Shown here: in pieces, positions 5,614-12,577 of the stretch | How the letters are laid out: the number at the start of each line of letters is the position of its first letter | How positions within the stretch are numbered: the stretch's first letter is position 1 | Origin: Anaerolineales bacterium UBA3001 | GTDB lineage: Bacteria > Chloroflexota > Anaerolineae > Anaerolineales > UBA11657 | NCBI GenBank assembly: GCA_002346435.1 | Contig: DDZT01000049.1 | Span: 60,450 to 77,702 of the forward strand | Direction: 5' to 3' | Length of the DNA stretch: 17,253 nucleotides | Position numbers and translations under genes: made by a program | Notes under the pieces: model-generated | What the model saw: only the letters and a program-made list of their open reading frames with translations | Database searches by the model: none | What the model was told of the DNA's origin: nothing

Positions 5614-6873
5614 CTAAGAGACCCACCCTCTTAAGCGCATGGCTTCTGCCACTCGAGAAACGGCAAGCAAATAGGCGGCGACACGATTGTTTACCCCATA
5701 CTCTTTGGCAGTAGAAACTACCTCGTGGAACGCACCGGTCATTTTGGTGTCTAGACGCTCGTGCACCACGTCCTCAGACCAGTAGTATCCATAAGAGTTT
5801 TGTACCATTTCGAAGTAAGATACAGTGACACCACCCGCATTACAGAGGAAGTCAGGGATAACGTAGACACCTTTATCGAGCAAAATTTTGTCGGCGCCAG
5901 GCGTTGTGGGTCCGTTGGCCAGCTCCGCAACAATAGACGCTCTAACCGAAGCTGCGTTGGCAGAAGTAATTACATTTTCTACGGCAGCGGGGATTAAAAC
6001 ATCGACATCCAGCTCTAGTAAGTCCTCGTTGCTAATCGGGCTAGTGTCAGGTATATCGGTGACTTTTCCGCTGTCGGCCTTTTGTTCGCTTGTCTCCCGG
6101 TATTGGAGCCCGGCCTCTCTATATACTCCTCCAAACTCTTCTGACACAGCCACAACACGAAGGCCTAGCAACTCTTCTGCAAGCTTGTGCGCGAAAGAAC
6201 CTACGTTTCCGTAACCTTGTATTGCGGCAGTGCCTCCCTCAAGGGTTATCCCTAGATCCGAAGCGGCTTCTCTTATTGTGTACATACCTCCTCGTGCGGT
6301 GGCGTCTCGCCTGCCCGCAGAGCCGCCAATAGGAATTGGCTTCCCAGTAATAGCCCCAAACACATTGTATCCACGCATCGCTGAAAGCTCGTCTACCATC
6401 CATGCCATGACCTGGGGGTTGGTGTACACATCAGGAGCAGGCACATCCTTGTTAGGGCCTATTGTTCTTCCAATTTGACGTACAAAAGCCCGACTTAGAC
6501 GCTCAAGCTCACCAGGGGACAGCTCTTTTGGGTTGCAAACAACCCCGCCTTTACCTCCTCCTAGCGGCACATCGACAAGTGCGGTCTTCCAGGTCATCCA
6601 GGCTGCCAAAGCGCGAATGGTGTCTATGGTCTCGTCGGGATGGAATCGCAAACCTCCTTTCGCAGGCCCACGAGCGTCGTTGTACATGACGCGATACCCG
6701 CTGTACACCTTGGTGGTTCCGTCGTCCATGCGCACAGGAAACGACACGTGTAGCTCTTGTTGTGGCTGGCGTAACAGCTGGTGAGAGGCAAAGTCAAGAC
6801 CAAGCACCGAAACGGCTTCGTCTAGTTGTTGCTGTGCCATAGCAAACGGGTTGTGTTTTGTGTCCACAGACAT
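5614..6873 (-). CDS. gdhA: Glutamate dehydrogenase (Glu/Leu/Phe/Val dehydrogenase family)
   Basis: This 419-residue enzyme performs reversible oxidative deamination of glutamate to 2-oxoglutarate and ammonia. From the ATG, the substrate region GPAKGGLRFHP lies at about residues 69-79, GGGKGG at 105-110, APDVYTNPQVMAWM from about 146, and the dinucleotide motif GYGNVG at about 220-225; the C-terminal PDFLCNAGGVTVSYFEMVQN is typical. The length matches the hexameric bacterial and archaeal enzymes. AGGAGG touches the ATG at 6873 but sits 6 bases before an in-frame GTG at 6867, so the GTG may be the true start. A TTG at 6918 is excluded if the promoter at 6924-6952 is right, because transcription would start near 6917. 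Coenzyme specificity cannot be read with confidence. Confidence 0.95.
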   Translation of the reverse strand: MSVDTKHNPFAMAQQQLDEAVSVLGLDFASHQLLRQPQQELHVSFPVRMDDGTTKVYSGYRVMYNDARGPAKGGLRFHPDETIDTIRALAAWMTWKTALVDVPLGGGKGGVVCNPKELSPGELERLSRAFVRQIGRTIGPNKDVPAPDVYTNPQVMAWMVDELSAMRGYNVFGAITGKPIPIGGSAGRRDATARGGMYTIREAASDLGITLEGGTAAIQGYGNVGSFAHKLAEELLGLRVVAVSEEFGGVYREAGLQYRETSEQKADSGKVTDIPDTSPISNEDLLELDVDVLIPAAVENVITSANAASVRASIVAELANGPTTPGADKILLDKGVYVIPDFLCNAGGVTVSYFEMVQNSYGYYWSEDVVHERLDTKMTGAFHEVVSTAKEYGVNNRVAAYLLAVSRVAEAMRLRGWVS

Positions 6874-6923
6874 CCTCCTATATAGGTCTTGCAACCGAGT
6901 AGGTTTTGATACGCGCAAACCTT

Positions 6924-6952
6924 AGTATATTTGATGCGAATAACATATGCAA
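6924..6952 (-). promoter_or_regulatory. Promoter of glutamate dehydrogenase
   Basis: On the minus strand TTGCAT (6952-6947), a 17-base spacer and TATACT (6929-6924) form a good housekeeping promoter. The predicted start near 6917 leaves a leader of about 45-50 bases with AGGAGG close to the start codon. Confidence 0.6.
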
Positions 6953-7002
6953 CTGCTGCGGAGTATAGGCCTGTAGCCTGAGAATAACACCCAAACCTTA
7001 TT

Positions 7003-7018
7003 GGTTTCACGTGAAACG
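7003..7018. other. parS: parS centromere site 1
   Basis: The 14-base perfect palindrome GTTTCACGTGAAAC (7004-7017) matches the core of the bacterial parS consensus TGTTNCACGTGAAACA at all core positions; only the two outermost bases differ. parS is bound by ParB (a CTPase clamp) and usually lies near the origin. No parA or parB gene lies in this window. Confidence 0.85.
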
Positions 7019-7040
7019 TAGGCAAAACAGAGATCGTGTA

Positions 7041-7056
7041 CGTTCCACGTGAAACT
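7041..7056. other. parS: parS centromere site 2
   Basis: GTTCCACGTGAAAC (7042-7055) equals the core of the Bacillus-type parS sequence TGTTCCACGTGAAACA. It lies 38 bases from site 1, centre to centre. Two such sites so close together are very unlikely by chance. Confidence 0.85.
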
Positions 7057-7084
7057 CTTGTGAAGCCATATGAAAAACTACTCT

Positions 7085-7147
7085 CAAAACCACATATACA
7101 GAAGAGCTTTGCTCTTCGAGGTGTTTGTGTTTTTGGGTGTGGTTTTG
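7085..7147. repeat. Nested inverted repeats in the parS region
   Basis: CAAAACCACA (7085-7094) and TGTGGTTTTG (7138-7147) form a perfect 10-bp outer stem. Inside it GAAGAGC (7101-7107), TTT, GCTCTTC (7111-7117) forms a perfect 7-bp hairpin. The element lies between parS sites 2 and 3. It could be a cruciform, an RNA fold or a terminator for upstream transcription; no T-run immediately follows the inner hairpin. Confidence 0.5.
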
Positions 7148-7166
7148 TAGCAACGACAAGAGTTAA

Positions 7167-7182
7167 TGTTTCGTATGAAACA
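7167..7182. other. Degenerate parS-like site 3
   Basis: TGTTTCGTATGAAACA has both parS arms, TGTTTC and GAAACA, including the outer T and A that sites 1 and 2 lack. The central ACGT is GTAT (three mismatches in 16). It may be a weak ParB site or a decayed copy. Confidence 0.45.
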
Positions 7183-7231
7183 TTGTTGTGTTCCGAAAGA
7201 GATGTTTGTGAGATGGCTCTTCGTGGTAAAA

Positions 7232-7261
7232 TTGCTGTAAGCACGCAAGGACAATTTATAC
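7232..7261 (+). promoter_or_regulatory. Likely promoter of pdxST
   Basis: TTGCTG (7232-7237) is followed after 17-18 bases by TTTATAC (7255-7261), a plausible -35/-10 pair. The leader would be about 27 bases long and contains the AAAGGAG ribosome binding site of pdxS. Confidence 0.45.
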
Positions 7262-7294
7262 ATTGCTGTTAGTTGTCTGTAAAGGAGACTATAA

Positions 7295-8182
7295 ATGGAT
7301 AAGAACAAAGGAACCATTACGGTAAAACGCGGTTTTGCAGAAATGCTCAAAGGCGGGGTTATTATGGATGTGGTTACACCCGACCAGGCTGTAATCGCAG
7401 AAAAATCGGGCGCTTGTGCTGTTATGGCCCTGGAGAGAGTTCCTGCTGACATTCGAGCCGACGGCGGAGTGGCTCGCATGTCTGACCCAGGCATGATTAA
7501 GGAGATTATACAGTCGGTAACAATTCCTGTTATGGCCAAGTGTAGAATAGGTCATTTTGTTGAGGCCCAGGTGCTTCAGTCTCTAGGTGTTGACTACGTT
7601 GACGAATCAGAGGTTCTTACTCCTGCAGACGAAGAGCACCATGTTGATAAACATCAATTCACAGTTCCTTTTGTGTGTGGTTGCCGCAACTTGGGCGAAG
7701 CTTTACGGCGCGTTGGAGAAGGAGCTGCCATGATACGAACAAAAGGGGAGGCAGGGACCGGAGATGTCGTAGAGGCTGTTAGGCACGCCCGGTCCGTTCT
7801 AGGAGAAATACGGCGTTTGAGGGATATGCCTTCTGAGGAGCTTATGTCTTATTCAAAAGAAATAAGGGCTCCTTATGACTTGGTGGTTAGTGTTCACGAG
7901 ACTGGTTGTTTGCCAGTGGTAAATTTTGCCGCAGGAGGGTTAGCTACACCTGCCGATGCTGCTCTTATGATGCAAATTGGGGTGGATGGAGTGTTTGTTG
8001 GCTCCGGAATATTCAAGTCGGGTGATCCGGCAAGTAGAGCCAAAGCTATTGTGGAGGCTACAACACACTACAACAATCCAGAAATAGTGGCAAAAGTGAG
8101 TGAGGGTCTGGGCGAGCCGATGGTAGGTCGACAAGTAAAAGACATACCGGTCGCGGAGTTGATGGCTGATCGGGGTTGGTAA
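7295..8182 (+). CDS. pdxS: Pyridoxal 5'-phosphate synthase, PdxS subunit
   Basis: This 295-residue (beta/alpha)8 protein joins ribulose or ribose 5-phosphate, glyceraldehyde 3-phosphate and ammonia from PdxT into pyridoxal 5'-phosphate. Diagnostic segments are GGVIMDVV with Asp25, VMAKCRIGHFVEAQ with the Schiff-base Lys82, LGVDYVDESEVLTPAD, FVCGCRNLGEALRR, and MIRTKGEAGTG with the second active Lys150; the phosphate-binding GVFVGSGIFKS is also present. Length and sequence are fully normal for this very conserved family. The ATG at 7295 has AAAGGAG about 7 bases upstream. The stop is 10 bases before pdxT, so the two form an operon. The upstream non-coding region holds the parS sites. Confidence 0.98.
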   Translation: MDKNKGTITVKRGFAEMLKGGVIMDVVTPDQAVIAEKSGACAVMALERVPADIRADGGVARMSDPGMIKEIIQSVTIPVMAKCRIGHFVEAQVLQSLGVDYVDESEVLTPADEEHHVDKHQFTVPFVCGCRNLGEALRRVGEGAAMIRTKGEAGTGDVVEAVRHARSVLGEIRRLRDMPSEELMSYSKEIRAPYDLVVSVHETGCLPVVNFAAGGLATPADAALMMQIGVDGVFVGSGIFKSGDPASRAKAIVEATTHYNNPEIVAKVSEGLGEPMVGRQVKDIPVAELMADRGW

Positions 8183-8192
8183 AAGGTACGCC

Positions 8193-8798
8193 ATGGAAGC
8201 GGGCGTACTTGCTCTGCAGGGAGGTTTTCGAGAGCACGTAACGATTCTTCGTCGGCTGGGAGCTAATTGCCGTGAGGTCAAACTCCCGAATGATTTTGAT
8301 GGTCTGGATTGTCTTGTCGTCCCTGGTGGAGAATCAACAACAATTGGAAAGTTAGCGGTTGAATATGGCTTGATAGAGCCTATTGTCGATTTTGCTGGGC
8401 AAAATAGGCCTGTCTGGGGTACATGCGCAGGCGCTATTTTTTTGTCCAAGCTTAGAGGGTTCAACCAACCTGTTCTAAGGCTGATAGACATAGAAATAAA
8501 AAGGAATGCTTTTGGTCGTCAAGTCGATAGTTTCGAAGCTGAAGTAATGACAACTTTGCCGCGAACTTCCGGTACATGGAGCTCTAGCGGTGGAGGGGAC
8601 ACTGGTGTGTTCCCTGGAGTTTTTATAAGAGCGCCACGCGTTGTTGAGGCGGGCCCGTCTGTTGATGTATTGGGTAGACTTTCGACAGGCGAGATAGTTG
8701 CTGCTAGACAAAAAAACCTGTTAGTGACTGTGTTTCATCCTGAACTAACTGACGACCATCGATTTCATGAATATTTCTTAGGTATGATGCCTGACTGA
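8193..8798 (+). CDS. pdxT: Pyridoxal 5'-phosphate synthase, glutaminase subunit PdxT
   Basis: This 201-residue class I glutamine amidotransferase supplies ammonia to PdxS. It has GVLALQGGFREH (4-15), PGGESTTIGKL (44-54), the nucleophile Cys78 in WGTCAGAI, RNAFGRQVDSFEAE (104-117) and the His182/Glu184 pair in FHPELTDDHRFHEYFLGMM. Between FEAE and GVFIRAP there is a Ser/Gly-rich stretch (about 122-138, RTSGTWSSSGGGDTG) roughly 13 residues longer than I remember in Bacillus PdxT. It is probably a surface loop. The ATG follows AAAGG by 7 bases. Confidence 0.96.
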   Translation: MEAGVLALQGGFREHVTILRRLGANCREVKLPNDFDGLDCLVVPGGESTTIGKLAVEYGLIEPIVDFAGQNRPVWGTCAGAIFLSKLRGFNQPVLRLIDIEIKRNAFGRQVDSFEAEVMTTLPRTSGTWSSSGGGDTGVFPGVFIRAPRVVEAGPSVDVLGRLSTGEIVAARQKNLLVTVFHPELTDDHRFHEYFLGMMPD

Positions 8799-8824
8799 CA
8801 TAGCCTTAGTACGCAAAATTATAA
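8795..8824 (+). promoter_or_regulatory. Possible promoter of the R3H ATPase gene
   Basis: CTGACA (8795-8800), overlapping the pdxT stop, and TTATAA (8819-8824) are separated by 18 bases. The leader would be about 20 bases and shows no Shine-Dalgarno. The R3H gene may therefore be transcribed both from pdxST and from its own promoter. Confidence 0.4.
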
Positions 8825-8851
8825 ATCAAGATTGTTTGTTGTCAAAACAAA

Positions 8852-10444
8852 ATGAGAGGTCGTTTGAAACACGAAATTCATGACAATCTAGACGTTTTGT
8901 TAAAAGCGCTTCCTAAAAGAATTACGTCCCAGGTGAAGAACGAAGGACGCAACGACCAGCTTCTTGAGGTTATATTGGATATTGGTCGTGTGCCTACAGC
9001 ACGGTACACCGACTCAGAGGTTGTGTTGTCGGATGTTGATGTGAGCGCGTCTGAGATAGGAGGTGTGGTCGATAGGGTTGGAAGGTTTGACGCGGACAAT
9101 CGGGCAGGGATAGAGCGCACCTTACATCGCATATCGGCTATACGTAATCGGCAAGGTGAGGTTGTAGGGTTGACTTGTCGTGTGGGCCGTGCTGTATATG
9201 GCACAATAGAAATCATCCAAGATGTCATAGAGTCAGGTAAAAGCACCTTGCTTTTAGGTAGACCGGGAGTTGGCAAGACAACTATGCTTAGAGAGGCTGC
9301 TCGTGTGCTTGCCGAAAGTCGTAGAGTTGTTGTTGTTGATACTTCCAATGAGATTGGAGGAGACGGTGATATACCACATCCTGCGGTAGGTCGAGCAAGA
9401 CGAATGCAGGTAAAGAACCCTACTTATCAACACGAAGTGATGATTGAGGCTGTAGAGAATCACAACCCTGAAATCGTTGTTATCGATGAAATAGGCAGAG
9501 AGCAAGAGGCAGTCGCTGCTCGTACTATTGCAGAGCGTGGAGTACAACTTATTGGGACCGCTCATGGAAACACTCTAGACAATTTGATGGTGAACCCTAC
9601 ATTGGCTGACTTGGTGGGTGGGATTGAGTCTGTAACACTGTCTGATGATGAGGCTCGTAGGCGAGGAACACAGAAGACAGTTCTCGAGAGGAGGTCTCCT
9701 CCCACCTTTGATCTCTTGATTGAAATACTAGAGCGGGACCGCCTTAATGTACACCTAGATGTGTCCGACTCGGTTGATAAACTTTTGCGCGGGCAACAAA
9801 TTCGCACAGAGCTTCGTTCTCGTACTCAGGAAGGAGGTTATAGGAAGACGAATCGGGTTAATGAAAGAGTTTTGCGAAGAAGTGACAACAAATATAGTGG
9901 TCGCATGCAGTGGAATGGATTTGGCGGTGACGATTATGGTGAGGAAGGCAACCGGACGCCGGACTACTCGCACATACAGCCGATAGCAGTGTATGTTTAT
10001 GGCATAGATCGAGGTAGGTTAGAGAGAGCAACTCGACGTTTACATGTGCCTTTACGAGTCGTTGATGAAATGGAGGATGCACAGGCTTTGGTGACTCTGA
10101 AGTCACACTATAGACGACGTAGAGCTCCTATAAGTAATGCTGAGTCCGTGGGTATTCCTATATACGTACTTCGTTCAAACACTCAACACCAGATTGAAAA
10201 GTTGTTGGTGGAGGTGTTTGGGTTGTCGGACAGGGAGCTGGGTTTACGAGAGCGGTCTAATGGGTCCAAAGACGAAACAAAGGCAGCTATTGATATGATT
10301 CGAAAAGGCGCAAAACAGATTGACTTAAAACCTCAGACAGCTAACGTTAGGCGCCGACAACACGAGTTGGTCCGTCGAGCAAAACTGGTGTCGCACAGTT
10401 ATGGTGTTGATCCTAATAGACACGTAAGAGTTTTCAAAGGTTGA
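8852..10444 (+). CDS. AAA ATPase with C-terminal R3H nucleic-acid-binding domain (Ycf45-like)
   Basis: This 530-residue protein joins a secretion-type (SpoIIIAA-like) P-loop ATPase to an R3H domain that binds single-stranded nucleic acid. Walker A is GRPGVGKTT (136-144), then VVVDTSNEIGGDGDIPHPAVG, Walker B EIVVIDEIG (207-215) and GTAHGNTL (235-242). A Gly/Arg/Asp-rich, low-complexity linker covers about 325-375. The R3H motif is RRRQH within 'NVRRRQHELVRRAKLVSHSYG' near residues 495-515. Similar proteins occur in cyanobacteria (Ycf45) and, by my recollection, commonly in Chloroflexota. Cellular role unknown; binding to RNA or single-stranded DNA is implied by the domain only. Its stop is 2 bases before the tmk ATG, so the two are co-transcribed. 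Confidence 0.9.
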   Translation: MRGRLKHEIHDNLDVLLKALPKRITSQVKNEGRNDQLLEVILDIGRVPTARYTDSEVVLSDVDVSASEIGGVVDRVGRFDADNRAGIERTLHRISAIRNRQGEVVGLTCRVGRAVYGTIEIIQDVIESGKSTLLLGRPGVGKTTMLREAARVLAESRRVVVVDTSNEIGGDGDIPHPAVGRARRMQVKNPTYQHEVMIEAVENHNPEIVVIDEIGREQEAVAARTIAERGVQLIGTAHGNTLDNLMVNPTLADLVGGIESVTLSDDEARRRGTQKTVLERRSPPTFDLLIEILERDRLNVHLDVSDSVDKLLRGQQIRTELRSRTQEGGYRKTNRVNERVLRRSDNKYSGRMQWNGFGGDDYGEEGNRTPDYSHIQPIAVYVYGIDRGRLERATRRLHVPLRVVDEMEDAQALVTLKSHYRRRRAPISNAESVGIPIYVLRSNTQHQIEKLLVEVFGLSDRELGLRERSNGSKDETKAAIDMIRKGAKQIDLKPQTANVRRRQHELVRRAKLVSHSYGVDPNRHVRVFKG

Positions 10445-10446
10445 GG

Positions 10447-11067
10447 ATGTTTGTCACTTTAGAGGGGCCTGAGGGAAGCGGGAAAACCACATTATGTGCG
10501 CGTCTTGAGCACATGTTGGTAAAAAAGGGCCATCAGGTAATTTGTGTAAGGGAGCCAGGGGGCACTGTTATAGGTCAGCAGGTTAGAGATGTGCTGCTAG
10601 ACCAGAGAAATACAGGCATGTTGCCTGAAACGGAGTTTCTACTGTTTTCTGCGTCTAGAGCTCAGCTAATCAGAGAGGTTGTTATGCCTCATTTAGAATC
10701 AGGCGCTATAGTGTTGTGTGATCGTTTTCTTGATTCTAGCTTGGCTTATCAGGGATATGGACACCGGTTGGATGTGGGAGTATTAGAAAAGATTTCATCA
10801 TTTGTGACATCTGGGATTGCACCTGATATGACTATTTTGCTTGATATTTCACCTGATGAGGGTCTAAGTAGGCGAAAACAAGATCCGGAGAGTTGGAACC
10901 GGTTGGATGCATACTCGATTGATTTTCACGAAAGGGTGCGTAAAGGGTTTCTTCGTCTTGCTGAAAACAGCCCGAACAGATGGAAGGTTGTCGATGCGAG
11001 CCAGAGCGAAGATGCAATTTTCACAGAGGCAAGCACTATTTTGTTAAGTGCGCTCGACAAGCGATGA
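10447..11067 (+). CDS. tmk: Thymidylate kinase
   Basis: This 206-residue enzyme phosphorylates dTMP to dTDP. It has the P-loop EGPEGSGKTTL near the N-terminus, 'VREPGGTVIGQQVRDVLL', the DRF motif in CDRFLDSSLAYQGYG, and a C-terminal LID region with 'LSRRKQDPESWNRLD'. I chose the ATG at 10447, two bases after the R3H stop, with GGTTGAGG just upstream; a TTG at 10441 is in frame but overlaps the upstream gene and is less likely. The gene converges on the FmdB-family gene, whose stop is 10 bases away. Confidence 0.96.
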   Translation: MFVTLEGPEGSGKTTLCARLEHMLVKKGHQVICVREPGGTVIGQQVRDVLLDQRNTGMLPETEFLLFSASRAQLIREVVMPHLESGAIVLCDRFLDSSLAYQGYGHRLDVGVLEKISSFVTSGIAPDMTILLDISPDEGLSRRKQDPESWNRLDAYSIDFHERVRKGFLRLAENSPNRWKVVDASQSEDAIFTEASTILLSALDKR

Positions 11068-11077
11068 GCTTAGGTGT

Positions 11078-11461
11078 TTATGGTACAGGGCCTGTGGCTC
11101 CTTCTGATAAGCTGGGCATATCGGCCTCAATTGATTCAGGGTTTTCCCCTGCCTCTAGTCTGTCTACCATCTCGTCGAACTCAGGACCCATTTCTTCTCC
11201 CATCTCGTTTCCCATGTGTCGCATAAATTTACCAACCGACCTTGGGTCGTTTTCGTCAACACCACTTAGACTAGACGGATCAGACAGTGAGTCAAGGCGG
11301 GAATCTTCAGAACGAGCGATGCGCACTTTAGATATTATTCGCTCTAGAGAACCGCTGTCACAGTTTGTACATCGAGGGTTGGTATGGTCGTACTCGTTGT
11401 ATGACATACGAACATTTGTTCTACGTCCGCATGCCTGGCATTTATATTCGTAAACGGGCAT
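11078..11461 (-). CDS. FmdB-family zinc-ribbon protein
   Basis: This 127-residue protein begins with the FmdB/CxxC regulatory-protein zinc ribbon: MPVYEYKCQACG with Cys8 and Cys11 and a second pair Cys31 and Cys34 in RCTNCD. The rest is a long acidic tail (about residues 50-127) with 'SSLSGVDENDPRSVGKFMRHMGNEMGEEMGPEFDEMVDRLEAGENPE', predicted to be helical and partly disordered. The DNA- or protein-binding role of the family is annotated mainly by similarity, so function is open. The extended tail is a form I associate with Chloroflexota. Confidence 0.88.
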   Translation of the reverse strand: MPVYEYKCQACGRRTNVRMSYNEYDHTNPRCTNCDSGSLERIISKVRIARSEDSRLDSLSDPSSLSGVDENDPRSVGKFMRHMGNEMGEEMGPEFDEMVDRLEAGENPESIEADMPSLSEGATGPVP

Positions 11462-11493
11462 AATTGTATATTAGGACAGTGTAAATCATACGG

Positions 11494-11523
11494 ATTATAA
11501 CAGGCAAGACGCATTACTGGCAA
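11494..11523 (-). promoter_or_regulatory. Strong promoter of the FmdB-family gene
   Basis: On the minus strand TTGCCA (11523-11518), an 18-base spacer and TATAAT (11499-11494), with TG at 11502-11501 forming an extended -10, give a near-consensus promoter. The -35 lies immediately before the divergent gmk start codon, so expression of the two genes may interfere. Confidence 0.65.
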
Positions 11524-11525
11524 AC

Positions 11526-12125
11526 ATGATGAAAGTCAATAAAACACAGGCGAACAACCAGCTTATTATAGTTGTTTCAGGCCCGTCAGGAGTAGGAAAA
11601 GATAGCGTTGTTCGGAGGATGCTTCAGCGCGATCGAAATCTAATGTTTGCAATTACGACCAATACGCGAAATATGCGAGAAGGTGAAACACAGGGGAAAG
11701 ACTATTATTTCGTCTCGAAAAGTGAATTTGAGAGGATGATTACCGCAGGAGAGTTTTTGGAGCATGCGCTAGTTTATGGGGACCACAAGGGCGTTACAAA
11801 AACATCCATAAATAGGGCTATTGATAGCGGACGCGATGTGTTGTTACGTGTAGACGTACAAGGAGCCGCTACTATAAAAACTATCTATGAAAAAGCTATT
11901 TTGTTCTTTCTAGTGTCAGAGAGTAAAGAACAGTTGTTAGGTCGGTTAGAGGGCCGTAGATCAGAAACTTCGGAGTCAATGAAAGAGCGCACAGCAACAT
12001 CAGTAGAAGAATACACTCAAAAGGATATTTTTCATCATATAGTTGTTAACAAAAAAAATGACTTAGACGGCACTGTGGATATAATTCTGGAAACCATTAA
12101 TCTAGAGCGCAAACGGGCATTGTGA
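11526..12125 (+). CDS. gmk: Guanylate kinase
   Basis: This 199-residue enzyme converts GMP to GDP. The P-loop GPSGVGKDS (19-27) is followed by the GMP-binding region TTNTRNMREGETQGKDYYFVS, EFLEHALVYGDHKGV, the strand VLLRVDVQGAATIK and GRLEGRRSETSE of the lid. The Asp after the P-loop Lys is a variant I associate with Chloroflexota. Two adjacent ATG codons (11526 and 11529) are possible starts; neither has a clear Shine-Dalgarno. The neighbours tmk and dnaN make this a nucleotide and replication cluster. Confidence 0.96.
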   Translation: MMKVNKTQANNQLIIVVSGPSGVGKDSVVRRMLQRDRNLMFAITTNTRNMREGETQGKDYYFVSKSEFERMITAGEFLEHALVYGDHKGVTKTSINRAIDSGRDVLLRVDVQGAATIKTIYEKAILFFLVSESKEQLLGRLEGRRSETSESMKERTATSVEEYTQKDIFHHIVVNKKNDLDGTVDIILETINLERKRAL

Positions 12126-12211
12126 GCGACAATAAACTAGTTTGTAGCAACAAAACATACTATATATATATCACCGTGTTTACAATTGTTTGTATATCAT
12201 AAATGTTTGGC

Positions 12212-12240
12212 TTGACTTAGCGTGTATTCGATGCTAAAGT
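12212..12240 (+). promoter_or_regulatory. Promoter of csp-dnaN with overlapping inverted repeat
   Basis: TTGACT (12212-12217), a 17-base spacer and TAAAGT (12235-12240) form a good promoter. The half-sites GACTTAGC (12214-12221) and GCTAAAGTC (12233-12241) are inverted repeats apart from one extra base, and they cover the -35 and -10 boxes. This is a candidate operator. The predicted start near 12247 leaves a 110-base leader. Confidence 0.55.
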
Positions 12241-12246
12241 CACCTA

Positions 12247-12356
12247 ACAAACATAAAGAAGTGTACTGAGCATGTAAGCTGGTTGCAATATTGTGTGTTA
12301 AAGCACACATAATAGTTGTTATGTTGATCATGCAAAAAGTGAGGAGGATAGGGGAT
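12247..12356 (+). promoter_or_regulatory. Long structured 5' leader of the cold-shock gene
   Basis: The leader can form TGTGTG (12292-12297) with CACACA (12304-12309), a short CATAA/TTATG hairpin just after it, and a closing GCATG (near 12270) with CATGC (near 12330). It ends with GAGGAGG and AGGGGA before the ATG. Long structured leaders control cold-shock genes in other bacteria; that this one does so is inference. Confidence 0.35.
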
Positions 12357-12569
12357 ATGGATGAGCGCGAGATTGGTACGGTAAAGTGGTTCAACAACGG
12401 TAAAGGTTATGGTTTTATTGAGCGAGAAGGAGGAGACGACGTCTTTGTGCATTACAGCGAAATAGAAGGAGATGGATTTAAGTCCCTAGACGAAGGGCAG
12501 AGAGTAGAATTCGCTGTAACCGAGGGCGACAAAGGTTTGCAGGCAACCTCAGTAACTAAGATTGTCTAG
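12357..12569 (+). CDS. csp: Cold-shock protein (CspA family)
   Basis: This 70-residue single cold-shock domain binds single-stranded RNA and DNA and acts as an RNA chaperone. RNP-1-like KGYGFI and RNP-2-like DVFVHY motifs are both present, after GTVKWFNNG. The ATG at 12357 is chosen because GAGGAGG and AGGGGA precede it; upstream in-frame starts would add a stretch unlike the family. dnaN begins 8 bases after its stop without a Shine-Dalgarno of its own, so dnaN is probably read from the csp message. Confidence 0.95.
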   Translation: MDEREIGTVKWFNNGKGYGFIEREGGDDVFVHYSEIEGDGFKSLDEGQRVEFAVTEGDKGLQATSVTKIV

Positions 12570-12577
12570 AAATTTAG

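Noticed and set aside
6741..6756. ACACGTGT in gdhA as a parS site
   Set aside because: Only the central CACGTG matches; the arms do not.
6822..7244. 140-codon minus-strand ORF overlapping the gdhA 5' end
   Set aside because: It crosses the gdhA promoter and all parS sites in another frame, and shows no family pattern.
7036..7272. 78-codon plus-strand ORF in the gdhA-pdxS gap
   Set aside because: It runs through parS site 2 and the nested inverted repeats, has no ribosome binding site and its protein is Cys-rich with no recognisable pattern; the non-coding signals explain the stretch better.
12155..12172. TATATATATA tract after gmk
   Set aside because: A short simple repeat; no hairpin or promoter spacing supports a function.
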